Assembly (NCBI GenBank): GCA_022494885.1
Contig: JAGVSM010003752.1
Location: 186,001 to 250,000 of the forward strand
Direction: 5' to 3'
DNA from: Micrasema longulum
Taxonomy: Eukaryota; Arthropoda; Insecta; Trichoptera; Brachycentridae
DNA: 64,000 nt
How positions within the stretch are numbered: the stretch's first letter is position 1; each line of letters begins with the position of its first letter. The notes under the pieces are model-generated. The model saw only the letters and a program-made list of their open reading frames with translations, did not search any database and was not told the DNA's origin. Positions 46,059 to 56,828 of the stretch are shown in pieces. The translations under genes and the position numbers were made by a program.

Positions 46059-47540
46059 TTTCACGTGCTGTCATTTCGTATCTTTAAGTAAGGAACACTT
46101 ATTTGCAATTTGTTTATAATTTTTTACTTTATTTTAATTTTAAATAATAACTGTTTGATTTTTAAACTGTTTATATTAGCAACGTAGTAAATATGACGCT
46201 TCGTGTACCAGCAAAATAAAAAAATAGCGTCTTATAATAAGTAACTACCTACAAGTATGCTAGGTTTCACACAAACGTAGTTAATAAATTACTATGTAAA
46301 TTAACTCGATTGTATGCGATAAACCATCGTAAATTGAACACCACTATTTCTTGTTGAATGTTATATTAAGTAGTCAGTGTGTACAACGTTTGCGAATATT
46401 TGTTATCTTTGTTCTAAAGGGTATTTTAAAATTCCCGAGCAGTACGGCGCTGTCTATCACGTTGAATGGCTCATTTTTTAGGTCTAGATATTTCAAAACA
46501 TTACGTCGTTATTTACTGCCAACAGCCGAATGATGGACGCCGCAATTTCTCCGTACGGTTCGTGTTTCCTCGGCGCCCCTTCCTCGGTCCTCGGTCCTCG
46601 GTCCTCGGGCGCGGACGGGGCTGAAAGAAAGCGCGGGAAATTGTACCGTGACCGGCAGAGCGGGCAAACTCCCGCCACCGCCACCGCCACCGCCACCGCC
46701 GCGCCGCGTCTTCATTAGAAAAACATTTTATTGGACTTGTTAATATGGCTATCAGATTAACGCAGGGTCGTGATTGCCGAGGATTTCGAGTTCTTTCCTT
46801 ACTAAGGTATAGAATCCGCGGAGGAGGACCTCTCATTCTTTCTCCGATACAACCCCGCGCTTTATGGCTTCTAATTTGCTTCTAATGATGTCCTACTATT
46901 GTTCTTTATTCGTTGTTTGAGCGCGCGTTGTATTGGGCGAATTCTTTGAATGTTTCCTAGATGTACCTATATACTACATATATTTGTATAGTTGTTTATT
47001 TTTTTTGTATTTCTACGTTCTTCTTCCTTTCGAAGCGGGATCAAGGAAGTATGGTTGGTCCGGTTTAAAAAATTGATTGTGAATATCGAAACTGAAAAAA
47101 GGCAGTTGTTTTTATGAGAACTTCGGGAGAAGGGTGGGCTCTTTCATAACCTTTTCTTTTATTAGTGATTTAAACTGAGATGAAAATTCTAAATGGTTTT
47201 CTTATTCAAATTTATAAAAAAAAACTATCTGAATTTCGTAAAATAAGAGATAATAGTTCGGAGCAATCCCATATTGAATTAACAATTTTGAATAAATTTA
47301 AAAGGTTTATAATTTTTCTTCTATCGTTAAGTTTTGACAAATTTATTGTTTTTAGTAAAAAATCGTAATTTAAAAATTCACTACTGATTCTAAGTTTAAA
47401 ATTTACATTTCAATTTTACATTTCGTCGTGATCGTAGAACAACGATGGATGTGCGAAAAACGCGACATTGACTTTCTTTTATATTTAGATCTTGAAAAGG
47501 TAATCTAAATAATGGCTTTTATATTCCAGGTTTCAATATA
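46059..47540. other. Spacer with GC-rich, minisatellite-bearing patch at 46540-46720
   Basis: The patch holds a (GGTCCTC) repeat at about 46580-46608 and a CCGCCA/CCACCG repeat at about 46675-46700. All reading frames across it encode only low-complexity repeats, so no gene is supported. It could be a CpG-rich regulatory patch. Confidence 0.4.
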
Positions 47541-47543
47541 GAG

Positions 47544-47547
<4 letters not shown>

Positions 47548-47581
<34 letters not shown>
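47548..47581. repeat. (TA)n microsatellite
   Basis: About 17 TA units, preceded by GAGAGAGA and directly abutting the truncated 5' edge of the RTE element. Confidence 0.9.
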
Positions 47582-48391
47582 CTAACCTTGGTTACAAAGG
47601 TTTACGAAGTGTGCAAGGAGAGTGATTTGCTAATGAATGTGCAAAAGTCGAACGTCATGGTCTTTGAAAGAAATGTAACTATGACTGAATGTAAGATTAT
47701 AGTAAATGGAGATAGTTTGAAACAGGTCGAAGAATTTGTATATCTGGGTAGTATGTTTACTAGAGATGGAAATATGGACAAGGATATTGAAAGGAGGGTT
47801 AGTGCCGGTAACAGAGTTAATGGTGCCTCAAAGTCTGTCGTAGCAAATAAGTGTCTATCGCAAGAGGCTAAATTAGCAGTTCATAATGGAGTTCTGGTAC
47901 CAACCCTAATGTATGGAAGCGAAGCATGGAGTTGGAAAAAAGGGACGAAAGTAGACTGAATGCTGTTGAAATGCGATCCCTCAGGCAAATGTGCGGAAAA
48001 AGAATGTATGATAGGTGCCCTAATGTCGAAATTAGAGCAGAATGCAAGGCTGAGCTAAGCATTATCGACAAAATTAAGAAAGGTCTTTTGCGATGGTTCG
48101 GTCATGTGGAGCGAATGAATGATGAAAGAACGGCTAAAAAGATTTATGATGCGAATGTGTCTGGTTGTAGAAGTCGAGGAAGGCCGAGAAAGACATGGCA
48201 TGATCAAGTACAACCAATTCTTGAAAGTGGTCATGTGAAAAGTCGGAATAATCGACGTGCGTGCATGAGAAGATGTATGAATGTGAAGGAAGCAAAGGAA
48301 GTGTGCCAGGACAGAGTGGTGTGGCGTTCTATCCTCTCTGCCTACCCCTCTGGGGAAATGGCGTGATGGTTAGTTAGTTAGTTTACTAACC
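47582..48391 (+). pseudogene. RTE-type LINE, reverse transcriptase C-terminal half, one frameshift, (GTTA)n tail
   Basis: Frame one (47588-47959) begins at the end of the polymerase palm: VQKSNVMVF, EEFVYLGSMFTRDGNMDKDI, LSQEAKLAVHNGVLVPTLMY and GSEAW. Frame two (47926-48366) continues with ESRLNAVEMRSLRQMCGKRM, GLLRWFGHVERMND, GCRSRGRPRKTWHDQ and VCQDRVVWRSILSAYP. These are the standard blocks of RTE-clade reverse transcriptases after the active site. The only visible disabling lesion is a one-base slip in the A-run near 47936, so the copy is fairly young. It is 5'-truncated: the endonuclease and YADD motif are absent. The element ends in GTTAGTTAGTTAG. Confidence 0.9.
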
Positions 48392-49418
48392 CAAGTATCA
48401 AATGATATACTTTTGTTCTTATTAAATTGTGATATGAAGTGGGAAAAAAAATTTAAACCGCTCTCATTTTGGAGAAAATCACATGCGTCGTTGTTGTACG
48501 TACGGTCGTGGCGATTTGATGGTTGAAAAGCCTTTAGAATCCCAAACCAAAGTTTTATTTTGTTTCAATCAAAGTTTATTATGAATTGTGATAATTCAAT
48601 CATGAAAATTTTGGTAAAGAAATTTTTGCTGAATCGCGTTATTTCATGGGAAAAAAATCATAAATTGGCAAGAAAAGGGTTAACAAAGTTCTGCCGAAAA
48701 GGGTCAACAAGTTTTCCAAAACCAATACTTGATCAATTATAAATACTTGGATTTTATTTAATTCAATTATTTAGTGAGAAGGGGGTTTACTGTTTACTGT
48801 TTATTGCAATTATCTAAATATAATAATTATTGAATTCGTGAATTTAAAGAATCGCGGAAGCCAGTAGGCTCGGGGGTGTTGTGTACATATTAATGTACCT
48901 TTATCTGCAGGTAAATTAATAGCGATATTATTAGTTATTTATTGCGTCTGCTTTAAATTTTCGACGTCAGATTTTGACGGATGAACTTAGTAAATATTAT
49001 ATTCGCGAGTACGTCAATCAAGAAACGACGGTACCTAGTTTGTGAGGGAATGTTGGATGTAATAGTAGGAACGTTAAAGTGATTGATTTCCGCTCACACG
49101 TGTTGTTAATTGGAAATATAATACGTGCCGATACCGAGTAAATAATTTGTGAAGTAAGGTAATATTCGTGATGTTCCTATACCTTGTCTTATAAGGCTCC
49201 CGTTCTTTAACGAGTGTTTTCTGTCCCGAGCTATTAAATTATGAAACCGAACACTTGACTGCGTAGCTCTGCACGTTGTAATTAACCTTTCCCAACAAAT
49301 AATCATTTTATTTTTAATATAAAGAATATTTTATACTCCGTGGTACGACAATTTACAACTTGTTTGTTTTTAAATTTGTATAAACAACTTTAATTTTTCA
49401 ATTCAATAAAATTTAACA
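48392..49418. other. Spacer without recognised genes
   Basis: No domain or repeat partner identified. Confidence 0.35.
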
Positions 49419-49640
49419 ATGTTTTGAGTATGTCCAAATGTTTCCAGACTGGCTGGATTTTCCCCCTAGAGAGTTGTTCACATTTAAATTTGTTGCAACA
49501 GACAGGGAAAACATTTTTGAGAAGGGAATATGGCCACTTAAACCAGGCAATGACAGGTCATAAGCCCTGTAAATACCTAGACTCCCATATTCCCTTATCA
49601 AATATGTTTTCTCTCTCTGTTCCAACAAATTTAATTCGAT
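49419..49640. repeat. Repeat family E, copy with 48-bp inverted arms
   Basis: Starts with the family terminus CAATGTTTTGAGTATGTCCA. The arms 49486-49533 and 49585-49632 are reverse complements with few mismatches (AAATTTGTTGCAACAGACAG against AAATTTGTTGGAACAGAGAG; both end AAGGGAATATGG inward). The 51-bp loop is the conserved GGTCATAAGCCCTGTAAAT block. Both strands are open here, but the translations mirror the inverted arms and encode no domain. Confidence 0.7.
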
Positions 49641-50153
49641 TTATAAATTAATATCGTATGTAATAGCACGTCAATAGAAAAAAATGATAAAACTGAAAAT
49701 ATATCCCGAAAGGAAATTCTATTCACCGGTTCAATATCTCTAAGTTTAAGTCAATTCTTTCCTTCCAATATCCAACCCGCGTTCTTTACTAACAATTTTG
49801 GAAAAACTTGGCAACTCCAAATCAAAAATATGTTTTTTAGAAAAAGTGGTGTGAAAGTAAAAGTGAAAGCACATTCATTCATTCACTATTAATGTTATTC
49901 ACATTATAAACAATAATAAATATTAAAAATAATGTGACCGAAGACACTTGAAAATATACTTTATTTATTCTTTTACATGTGGGAATATACAAAGAAGACT
50001 TAATACACAGAAAGAAATTACAAAATGTTTTGACAGTTTTAAACACTACGTACTTATTTTTATATTTAATTTCTGTACACCTATATTATTAATATAATAA
50101 AACCTACAATAAAAGAACAAAAACAAAACATAAACTGTACGTTTTTGGAGCGA

Positions 50154-50395
50154 GGCCTCGATTACAATGGGAAGTTAACAGAGTTATTTTTAACTGTCTA
50201 TAAAGAAAATCCGATATTTGTATACGAACATGAGTATATTTGCATGAACATTTAAAATATCTTCGTCGGTAACCTATAATTGAACATGTTTAGGGGAAAA
50301 AATGTATGCATATACTGCTTTTCACACAGAAAACTTAATTTTACTTCGTAGATAAAATTGAAGATAAATGATAACTTCCCATTGTAATCGGGGCC
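50154..50395. mobile_element. MITE with GGCC-CGATTACAATGGG termini, about 242 bp
   Basis: The left end GGCCTCGATTACAATGGGAA and right-end reverse complement GGCCCCGATTACAATGGGAA match at 24 of 26 positions. A second, 5'-truncated copy at 58243-58412 shares the interior (TGCATGAACATTTAAA, ATGTATGCATAT, TTACTTCGTAGATAAAATTG) and the right end. No clear target duplication; superfamily not assigned. Confidence 0.7.
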
Positions 50396-50889
50396 CAGCT
50401 GTAGCATTTCTTAACATACCCGAAACCATTTTTAAGACCGTGGGTCTTCCTATCGGCTTCACTCAAACAAAAAAGCGATGTTTTTTTTGTCAGTAAACGT
50501 GTTACTCTTTTAAAATGTACAATTTTTTATTTCGCTTATTTCGCGTTTATACAATTTACAATTAAGTAAAAAAAGAAACCAATGTTGGCAAAATAATCCC
50601 AAATAATTATTTTCTTCCTTTTGCTATTTTGCCTGATGATTTTTCTGATCTTTCTTATCAAAATACCATAAAAATATTAGCACATTCTGAATGCTGATGT
50701 ATCATAATAAAACATACGAAAAATGTACGACCCCGTCATGTACACTTTCTAAAAAAAATAATAAAAGTTTGAGCGGTTGTCGTCTCGGCCGATATTGACG
50801 AGATTTAGAAAAAAAAAAATCACATTAGAGTCAAAAATACAGCCAGTCATTTAAAATCATAAAAACATTTTTCGTCTTCTGCTTAGCAA

Positions 50890-51275
50890 AAATATTTAAT
50901 TTATTTACTTATAAGTAGTTTAATACATATTTGTTGAGACATGTCCCAGCACCGTAGGACCTAAAGTCCCGCGTTGAGTTGGGACGAGTAATTATTTGAC
51001 CCAGATATACGAGTATATCACCACGAATATTGTATCGGCTCAGAATGGAAAATCATCGAGGAGTTTCCCACTCAAATCCCTCCCACTAAGGGAAATCCTG
51101 TCCTTAACTCATCTCTTATAAACAGTTTTTGTTCTCGAGAGCTTAATACGCTCTTCCAAAATATTAAAAACTCTCGGTGCGATAGAGAAGAGATGTCTCT
51201 GAGCAAAGGCGTACGGGTTTTAGGTATGACACAATTTATAATATGTTGCAGGTACTTAAACTTTAAACCAGAGAG
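50890..51275 (-). pseudogene. LINE C-terminal fragment and 3' end
   Basis: On the minus strand the frame reads FKVPATYYKLCHT, stop, NPYAFAQRHLFSIAPRVFNI then LEERIKLSRTKTVYKR. This resembles the last segment of jockey/CR1-type proteins (R-x-P-x-T-Y...FSIAPRVFN-LP-x-KxxxTxxxFKR). The 3' untranslated region contains GTCCTACGGTGCTGGGACAT and ends in TAAATTAAATA. A related 3' end lies at 58130-58215. Confidence 0.5.
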
Positions 51276-51660
51276 GGAAAAAAATTTGAGAAGAAAATAT
51301 GGAAGTATAGGCATTTATAGGACTTACGACCTGTCATTGGCTGGTTTATGTGGCCACCTTACACACTGTAACATTCACCATTCTGCCTATGTTTGAACAT
51401 CCACATTTCCTCAACTCTTCTATCTGTTGACTTTTGTGAAGTAAAAGAGCTGAAACCTTTATCACGCGGGTGAGATTTATCCGGCTGAACCAATTCCCTA
51501 CTAGGCAACGCCCGAAAACAATTTTTCAATTTTATACCTTTTCTTTTACCATTTAACGTTTACCTTTTTACTCCCCAGGCAGAAAATCCAGCCAGTCTGC
51601 AAACATTTGGACATACTCAAAACATTGTTGAATACAGAATAACCCCGTTTGACGGAATTC
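51276..51660 (-). repeat. Repeat family E, longest continuous copy
   Basis: In order: GAGAAGAAAATATGG, GGCATTTATAGGACTTACGA, CCTGTCATTGGCTGGTTTAT, TAACATTCACCATTCTGCC, AAGAGCTGAAACCTTTATC, CTACTAGGCAACGCC and the terminus TTTGGACATACTCAAAACAT-TG. About 385 bp. Gives the best consensus for the family. Confidence 0.65.
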
Positions 51661-51939
51661 TAAATAAAAAAACAAAATTCACGCTTAGTTTTAGCAATGT
51701 CAAGTATTGGATATCCAAAATGGTCATGGTTGGTTCTGAAATCGGCCGTTTGTGAGCGGCTTTACCTTGCCTCGCTCGTGAATTACTCGCGTGTTTGGGC
51801 TTCTCGCTTGATCGGACTCTTCGAGGGCCGATAAAAAAATACGTCGTTACAAATCCGATGCAAAATTATTTGGTGGAATGACAAAACCAATCATGGTAGA
51901 TGCTAACCGCACCTCTCGATATCGCTAAACGAAACAAAT

Positions 51940-52245
51940 TATAACAGAGATGGAGAACATTTTATAGAAGTCTAGATCCACGGGGCTTATAACCTGTCAC
52001 TGGCTGGTTTCAGTGGCCATTTTACGCACTGTGTAACATTCACCATTCTGCATATATTTGAACATCTATATTCCTTTGATTCTTCCATCTTTTGACGTTT
52101 GTGAAGTTAAAGAGCTGAAACCTTTATTGTTACGTATGAGATTCATATGATTAAATCATTTCACCTGCATACTAGGCAACGCCTAAAAATATTTTTCAAT
52201 TTTTATGCTTCTTCTGACCAGGTGGATTTATCAACAATTATTTAT
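51940..52245 (-). repeat. Repeat family E, proximal part, interrupted downstream by a LINE
   Basis: Blocks GGGGCTTATAACCTGTCACT, TAACATTCACCATTCTGCAT, GAGCTGAAACCTTTATTGTT and ATACTAGGCAACGCC follow 51276-51660. The terminus is missing here, but terminus sequence appears at 52980-53097. Confidence 0.6.
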
Positions 52246-52975
52246 TTCACATAAAACTTTCATTCATTTACATTATTTTTATATTATGTTCTAGTACATA
52301 ATAAATAAATACAATATAATAAATAACACTGTATAGATAAAAACATAAAATATAAATAGCAGACAATGCAACAATAATTCCGAGTTCAAATAGACTACTG
52401 TTTTGGTGGGGTGACCATCTCAAGGCAGTTCTCGGGACCAAAATCCAGAATCCATTTTTCAACAAATAATTTTTATTTCTGTTTTCAGTTTCAGTGCTGC
52501 AGAGCAGCGTTTATTTAATAATTTAAAATACATTTTACAATTTGTTACCCCCTAAGTCTAAAGACTTTTCGGTAAGACACTTTTTTTTTAATGACAGGTT
52601 TATTTTACATTATTATATTTATTTATTAACAGGCACTATAAAGCATTTATAAGATTTTTCTTTAGTTTTTGTTATTTTTATTTGAAGACCTTTCACGTTA
52701 ATGATGGCTTGTGGGAAATCATTGAACAACCTTGGAATAACGCAATTTAATGTTAGCTCTCCGAAGTAATTTGTAATTCGGGGAACGATCAGGGAGCCCT
52801 TAGTTTTTAATCTAGTGTTGTGAGTGTGGGAAACTCTTTTTTTATATTCCAAATCAACAAAGTGATCTACAGTCAATTTGTAGTCACAAATTTGTTTTAC
52901 CGGGAGGACATTACAGAATTTAAAAATATACACCTCCGCCCATATGTTTCGCCTCACGAATTATGTTATCCGGTA
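52246..52975 (-). pseudogene. LINE C-terminal fragment and 3' untranslated region
   Basis: The minus-strand frame 52619-52957 reads EVYIFKFCNVLPVKQICDYK, SHTHNTRLKTKGSLIVPRIT, NYFGELTLNCVIPRLFNDFP and QAIINVKGLQIKI. The T-R-x-K-x...P-R-x-x-x-x-x-G...I-PRLFN-x-FP order is the usual C-terminus of many insect CR1/jockey-type elements. The frame ends in CFIVPVNK. About 370 bp of noncoding 3' sequence continues to 52246. It separates two blocks of family E. Confidence 0.65.
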
Positions 52976-53097
52976 CAACAAACAATGTTTTGAGTTTGTC
53001 CAAAACTATGTTGTAATATATTAATATTAACAGCTCCCAAGGGGGTTGAATCCAGTTGTTGTCTACAAAAATTTAGACAAACGCAAAACATTGTTGA
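52976..53097. repeat. Repeat family E terminal pair
   Basis: CAATGTTTTGAGTTTGTCCA (52984) and, reversed, the copy ending AGACAAACGCAAAACATTG (53095) form inverted termini about 112 bp apart. Between them is TATTAACAGCTCCCAAGGGG, also found at 6705-6720. Confidence 0.6.
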
Positions 53098-54329
53098 AAA
53101 AGAAATACAGCAAATTAGCGAATAATGTATTCTCCTTTATTATTTTACAGCAAATTAGTCAATAATTCCGTGCCTTGGCTCTAAAAGGGCCAATGTCAGT
53201 TTTTTTACTTCCTGCTTACGTTTTATGGAGGGTTGCTGTCGATTTAAAAATACATGTCTTCACAAAAAATACTAATTTAAATACACGTATATGTGTGGTT
53301 GTGTTTTTTTATTGAAAATAGTTTCAACACCTCAAACAGTTCATTATGACGTCATAAATACTTGTATAATTACTGTCGTAATGTTGTGATTTACGAAATT
53401 AGTCCTTTTAGATCTTCACCGCGAGCAGCTTTGGCTGCTTTATTACCTCGATTGAACGCGAACCGACTAAGATGTCGAAAATGCTCACTTTCGTCCACTT
53501 TACATTTTATTTTATTTATGTATTTGAAGACTTGTTATCATAAAAAAATAATATATGTAAAGTAAAAGCAGACATAATGTCTTGTAGATCAGACAATTGT
53601 ATACGACCTTCACCATTTTTATAAAACTTCTGGTGCTCATTTTAAAATTTGGAAAAAATAGTACCCAATTAATATATAACAATCAATTATGAATAATATA
53701 AAACATAAACTGCATAATTGAATGTATGAACCATTAGATATCTTCGAGAGACTACGGCAGTTTCATAACTGCCCGGATGAAAGATGATTTCACAACTTCA
53801 TAAGCGGAGCGTGTGGTTCAAAACTAAGATGTTCCGAATACACGGGACTTTTGATGAGTGTCCCAGTAGGAAAATAAGGAATGTCGATTGCGAATCGGTT
53901 CCAGCTCCTTGGAGAATTTAGTCGTGATAAAGCCGCACCTCGCTAGATACAGGCGTGATTACGGAATCACAGTGAAGTACGTATTGACGTCTTTCATATA
54001 TTATCATCGGGGATTTTTGTGCGAATCCAATATTGGGTAAGGTTTAGTAATAGTGATTTCAGTTGTGAGTTTGTGTGAGCGTGCAGGATGCTCTATACTG
54101 CTATACAGGTACGGTGTCGCGTTTCTCGCAGCTAATAAATTAATGTATAAAAGGTAGAAATAGTCCAACTACTAAATTTTGTTTTATTGTACGAGTAAAT
54201 ACAAAAATATTTCAGGAACACCTTATTATATATTAATTTTAGGATACCTGTTTCTTTCGAATTTTCCCACATTGATACTTTATTTTTACTCAAGGTACCT
54301 ACTGTAGGTATTAGTTTTTTGGATAATTA
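53098..54329. other. Spacer without recognised genes
   Basis: Nothing recognised on either strand. Confidence 0.35.
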
Positions 54330-54600
54330 ATAGTGTCGCATGGATATAAAAAAAAACGATTTGTTCAATTGCAATAAATGAAAAAACTGAATTGGCGAAT
54401 AGACGTTAATCTGCTGTTGCTCTATTTTAAATTTATTCATATGTCTCGGGAGTGTAATTTGAATACTACAAATCCGTTCAAATTGCGTTGCGTAAAAAAA
54501 TTGTTTTTTTTTGTTTGACTTTTTGTACATTGAAAGGGTTATTGCCAAATAGCAATTTCTCCCACCTAACCGATAAAATTAAAGGTGTTATTTATATAGT
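54330..54600 (+). pseudogene. LINE C-terminal remnant and family K tail, proximal part
   Basis: A plus-strand frame from about 54411 reads LLLYFKFIHMSRECNLNTTN then PFKLRCVKKL, resembling the last part of CR1/jockey-type proteins. It is followed by TTTTTGTACATTGAAAGGGT and TATTGCCAAATAGCAATTTC, matching the family K tail at 28530-28580. The distal tail is displaced to 54966-55015. Confidence 0.5.
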
Positions 54601-54774
54601 TTTAGTTTCAAAATGTCTGTGAGAATTTTTTTTTTACAAATATATAACTAGCAGTATGAGTATATAAATTAATTTATATCAATTGATTAATTACTTGTTC
54701 ACATTTCTTATATAATTTGCGGATTAAATAGCATTTTCCAAATATAAATAACGGAAATTCAAATGTTAATTTTT

Positions 54775-54965
54775 ATGATTAAATGACTTATATTTACGTA
54801 TAAGTTTTTAATTTAAAAATACTTGGTACACTTCCACCTATTTATTTGGCCAATTAGCGCTTTCACCCTCTAATGAGCATCTTAAGACTGGATAGTAAAT
54901 AAGTGGAAGTGTACCAAGTATTTTTTAATTAACACCTTATATGTAAGTATAAGTTATTTAATCAT
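54775..54965. mobile_element. 191-bp foldback carrying a hammerhead-like core (Penelope-like terminus)
   Basis: Arms of about 70 bp: ATGATTAAATGACTTATATT at the left edge, with the reverse complement of the right edge reading ATGATTAAATAACTTATACT. Near-perfect inner arms contain AATACTTGGTACACTTCCAC / GTGGAAGTGTACCAAGTATT. The centre is the 42-nt motif at 54850-54891. The element separates two halves of a LINE tail that is continuous at 28520-28645, with other unassigned sequence between 54601 and 54774. Confidence 0.55.
54850..54891 (-). ncRNA. Hammerhead-ribozyme-like motif (GCGC type)
   Basis: On the minus strand: CCAGT, CTTAAGA (core CUGANGA with G5 changed to U), TGCTCATTAGAGGGT (stem II, imperfect), GAAA, GCGC, TA, ATTGG. 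Stem I can extend only through the outer arms of the foldback. The self-complementary GCGC in place of a normal stem III is what is expected for minimal hammerheads that act as dimers. The G5-to-U change should prevent cleavage in this copy; 28284-28325 keeps that G. Confidence 0.5.
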
Positions 54966-55015
54966 TACAATGGAATTCCACCAAGAATTGTCAATAAATA
55001 ATTTAAATAAAAAAA
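54966..55015 (+). repeat. Family K LINE tail, distal part
   Basis: TACAATGGAATTCCACCAAG then AATTGTCAATAAATAATTTA matches 28598-28635, directly after the foldback. Confidence 0.55.
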
Positions 55016-56828
55016 AGTTAATTTTAAAACATTTTGTTTTATTTTAGGGAATAAAATACATTTTATGGCATTGATGATAATAAAATGATTTTACTTTAAT
55101 TACCACTGAATTAAAACCCACATAAGCGTATTAAAGTACCCAAAAATTAGCCAACGAAATGCAACTTTCGCTGGTCTTTAGTAAAAATTAGTGGGCGAGT
55201 AATTTATATTTTTAGATGCTACCGATTACGGTTTATTACTCTATATATTAATATAGAGATAGATTTTTTAATTTTTTTTTTTTCAGATTTCACATGTGTG
55301 TATTTTTTGTTGTTAATAACTAATTTATATAAAGCCGAAGGGAGTTCAATATTTTATCAACTAATCGGCAATATTGCCCATTATACGTACTATGTGCAGA
55401 CGTATTTCTTTTATTTTTTTATGGCTATTTCACTCTTATATTGCATTTTATTTGTCCTTCTGTAACCATTATAATTATGACTGATAAATTTTTAATTGTT
55501 TTTTTTCAAGCGTTTTTATGTGCCCTATCGAAGACTGGATAATTTATGCTATAAATAAAATAAAATATTAATAAATACTTATCTCAAAGATTGAAGACGT
55601 GGTGTGAAAATAATATATGTATGTCATTTTTACCTAAAAAATTACACTTCCTGTATCACCAATCCTTTTTATCCACAAAACACCTGACAAAAACATGATT
55701 TTATCCGCAAGTTTGTTGGCACCGCTTACCGCTTACGATCCGAACTCCGAACATTCCTGTCGATGGTAAACGCTAACAAACTGGTCCAACAAAAAAGCTT
55801 CAAGGATGATGGAGATTGTCGGTGTTGGGTTACAAGTCACCAGTTACTTGTATTGAATACCACCACACCGTGTGAATTACACAATAAATTATCTGGTGGC
55901 TGCCAGAACAAGAGAACGTCCGAAACACACAAGTGCGTGATACTCAATACCAATTAGGTACACATTTTACCTTGGTCTAACAAACATAGATACATCATAT
56001 TTTCATTTCATATACTGAAGTATTTTTAGCGAAGTAAATTCTGCGAGTAGGTGACGAAAATGCTAAACCTCGTAAATAGCGTAAAATTGTCATTCTACTA
56101 CATTATACGTTTTCTAAAGGTAAAAAAGAGGCGGCTTAACGTTTGATCATTTAAGTAATTACTACAACTTGAAAGTATGTATGTAGTCGTTACAATTGAT
56201 TTTGAAATTGTAGTATTTTTCCAACGGTATAATTTGTTTTTATAGCAATATAAAAAAAAATACGTGGTAAATTGAGTTTTTTTGGTACATAGTACAATAC
56301 TAATGACAAACGATCCGAAATAAATTTAGTATAAATATGTTGTTTTTTTTATTACTTACAGAAATAAAAAAACGAGTGGTCCACAAATCTGCAATAACCA
56401 GTGACTAGTCGCTTTCGCGATATCTTTGAGACTGGTATGGTTTCAAGCATAAACAGTAATGACGGAGAATCCAAAACTATATAAAAGTTATTTAACTTTA
56501 TCTAATTATTTTTGTCTGAATAATACAAAAATAATTTGATTCAATTACTACTTTGTATTTCTCTGTTCCCTACCGCTTTTGCATAAACATATAGTTTTTT
56601 TTACAATAAAGATGTCGAGAAAATGAAACCGGTCACTGGTTATTAAAATTTTTAAGATTTCAGTATCACTCGTCTTTTTACAATGAACTTCTACCAAAAT
56701 TTTTCACTAACAAACTCGAATGTTTTAAATGTATTTCATTTCCATTCATATGCAGTTAATACGGTATAGTATTTGTAATCAAAACTCGCCATAAACCGGA
56801 CCTCTAGTAATCCGAACCATAGTATCGT
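55016..56828. other. AT-rich spacer
   Basis: No gene or shared repeat recognised. Confidence 0.35.

Noticed and set aside
46493..46836. Several overlapping open frames rich in Gly/Arg/Ala/Thr
   Set aside because: They translate GC-rich minisatellites (GGTCCTC and CCGCCA units) and all frames look equally low-complexity.
49413..49651. Open frames on both strands with similar translations
   Set aside because: The similarity is produced by the inverted arms of a family E foldback; there is no protein domain.
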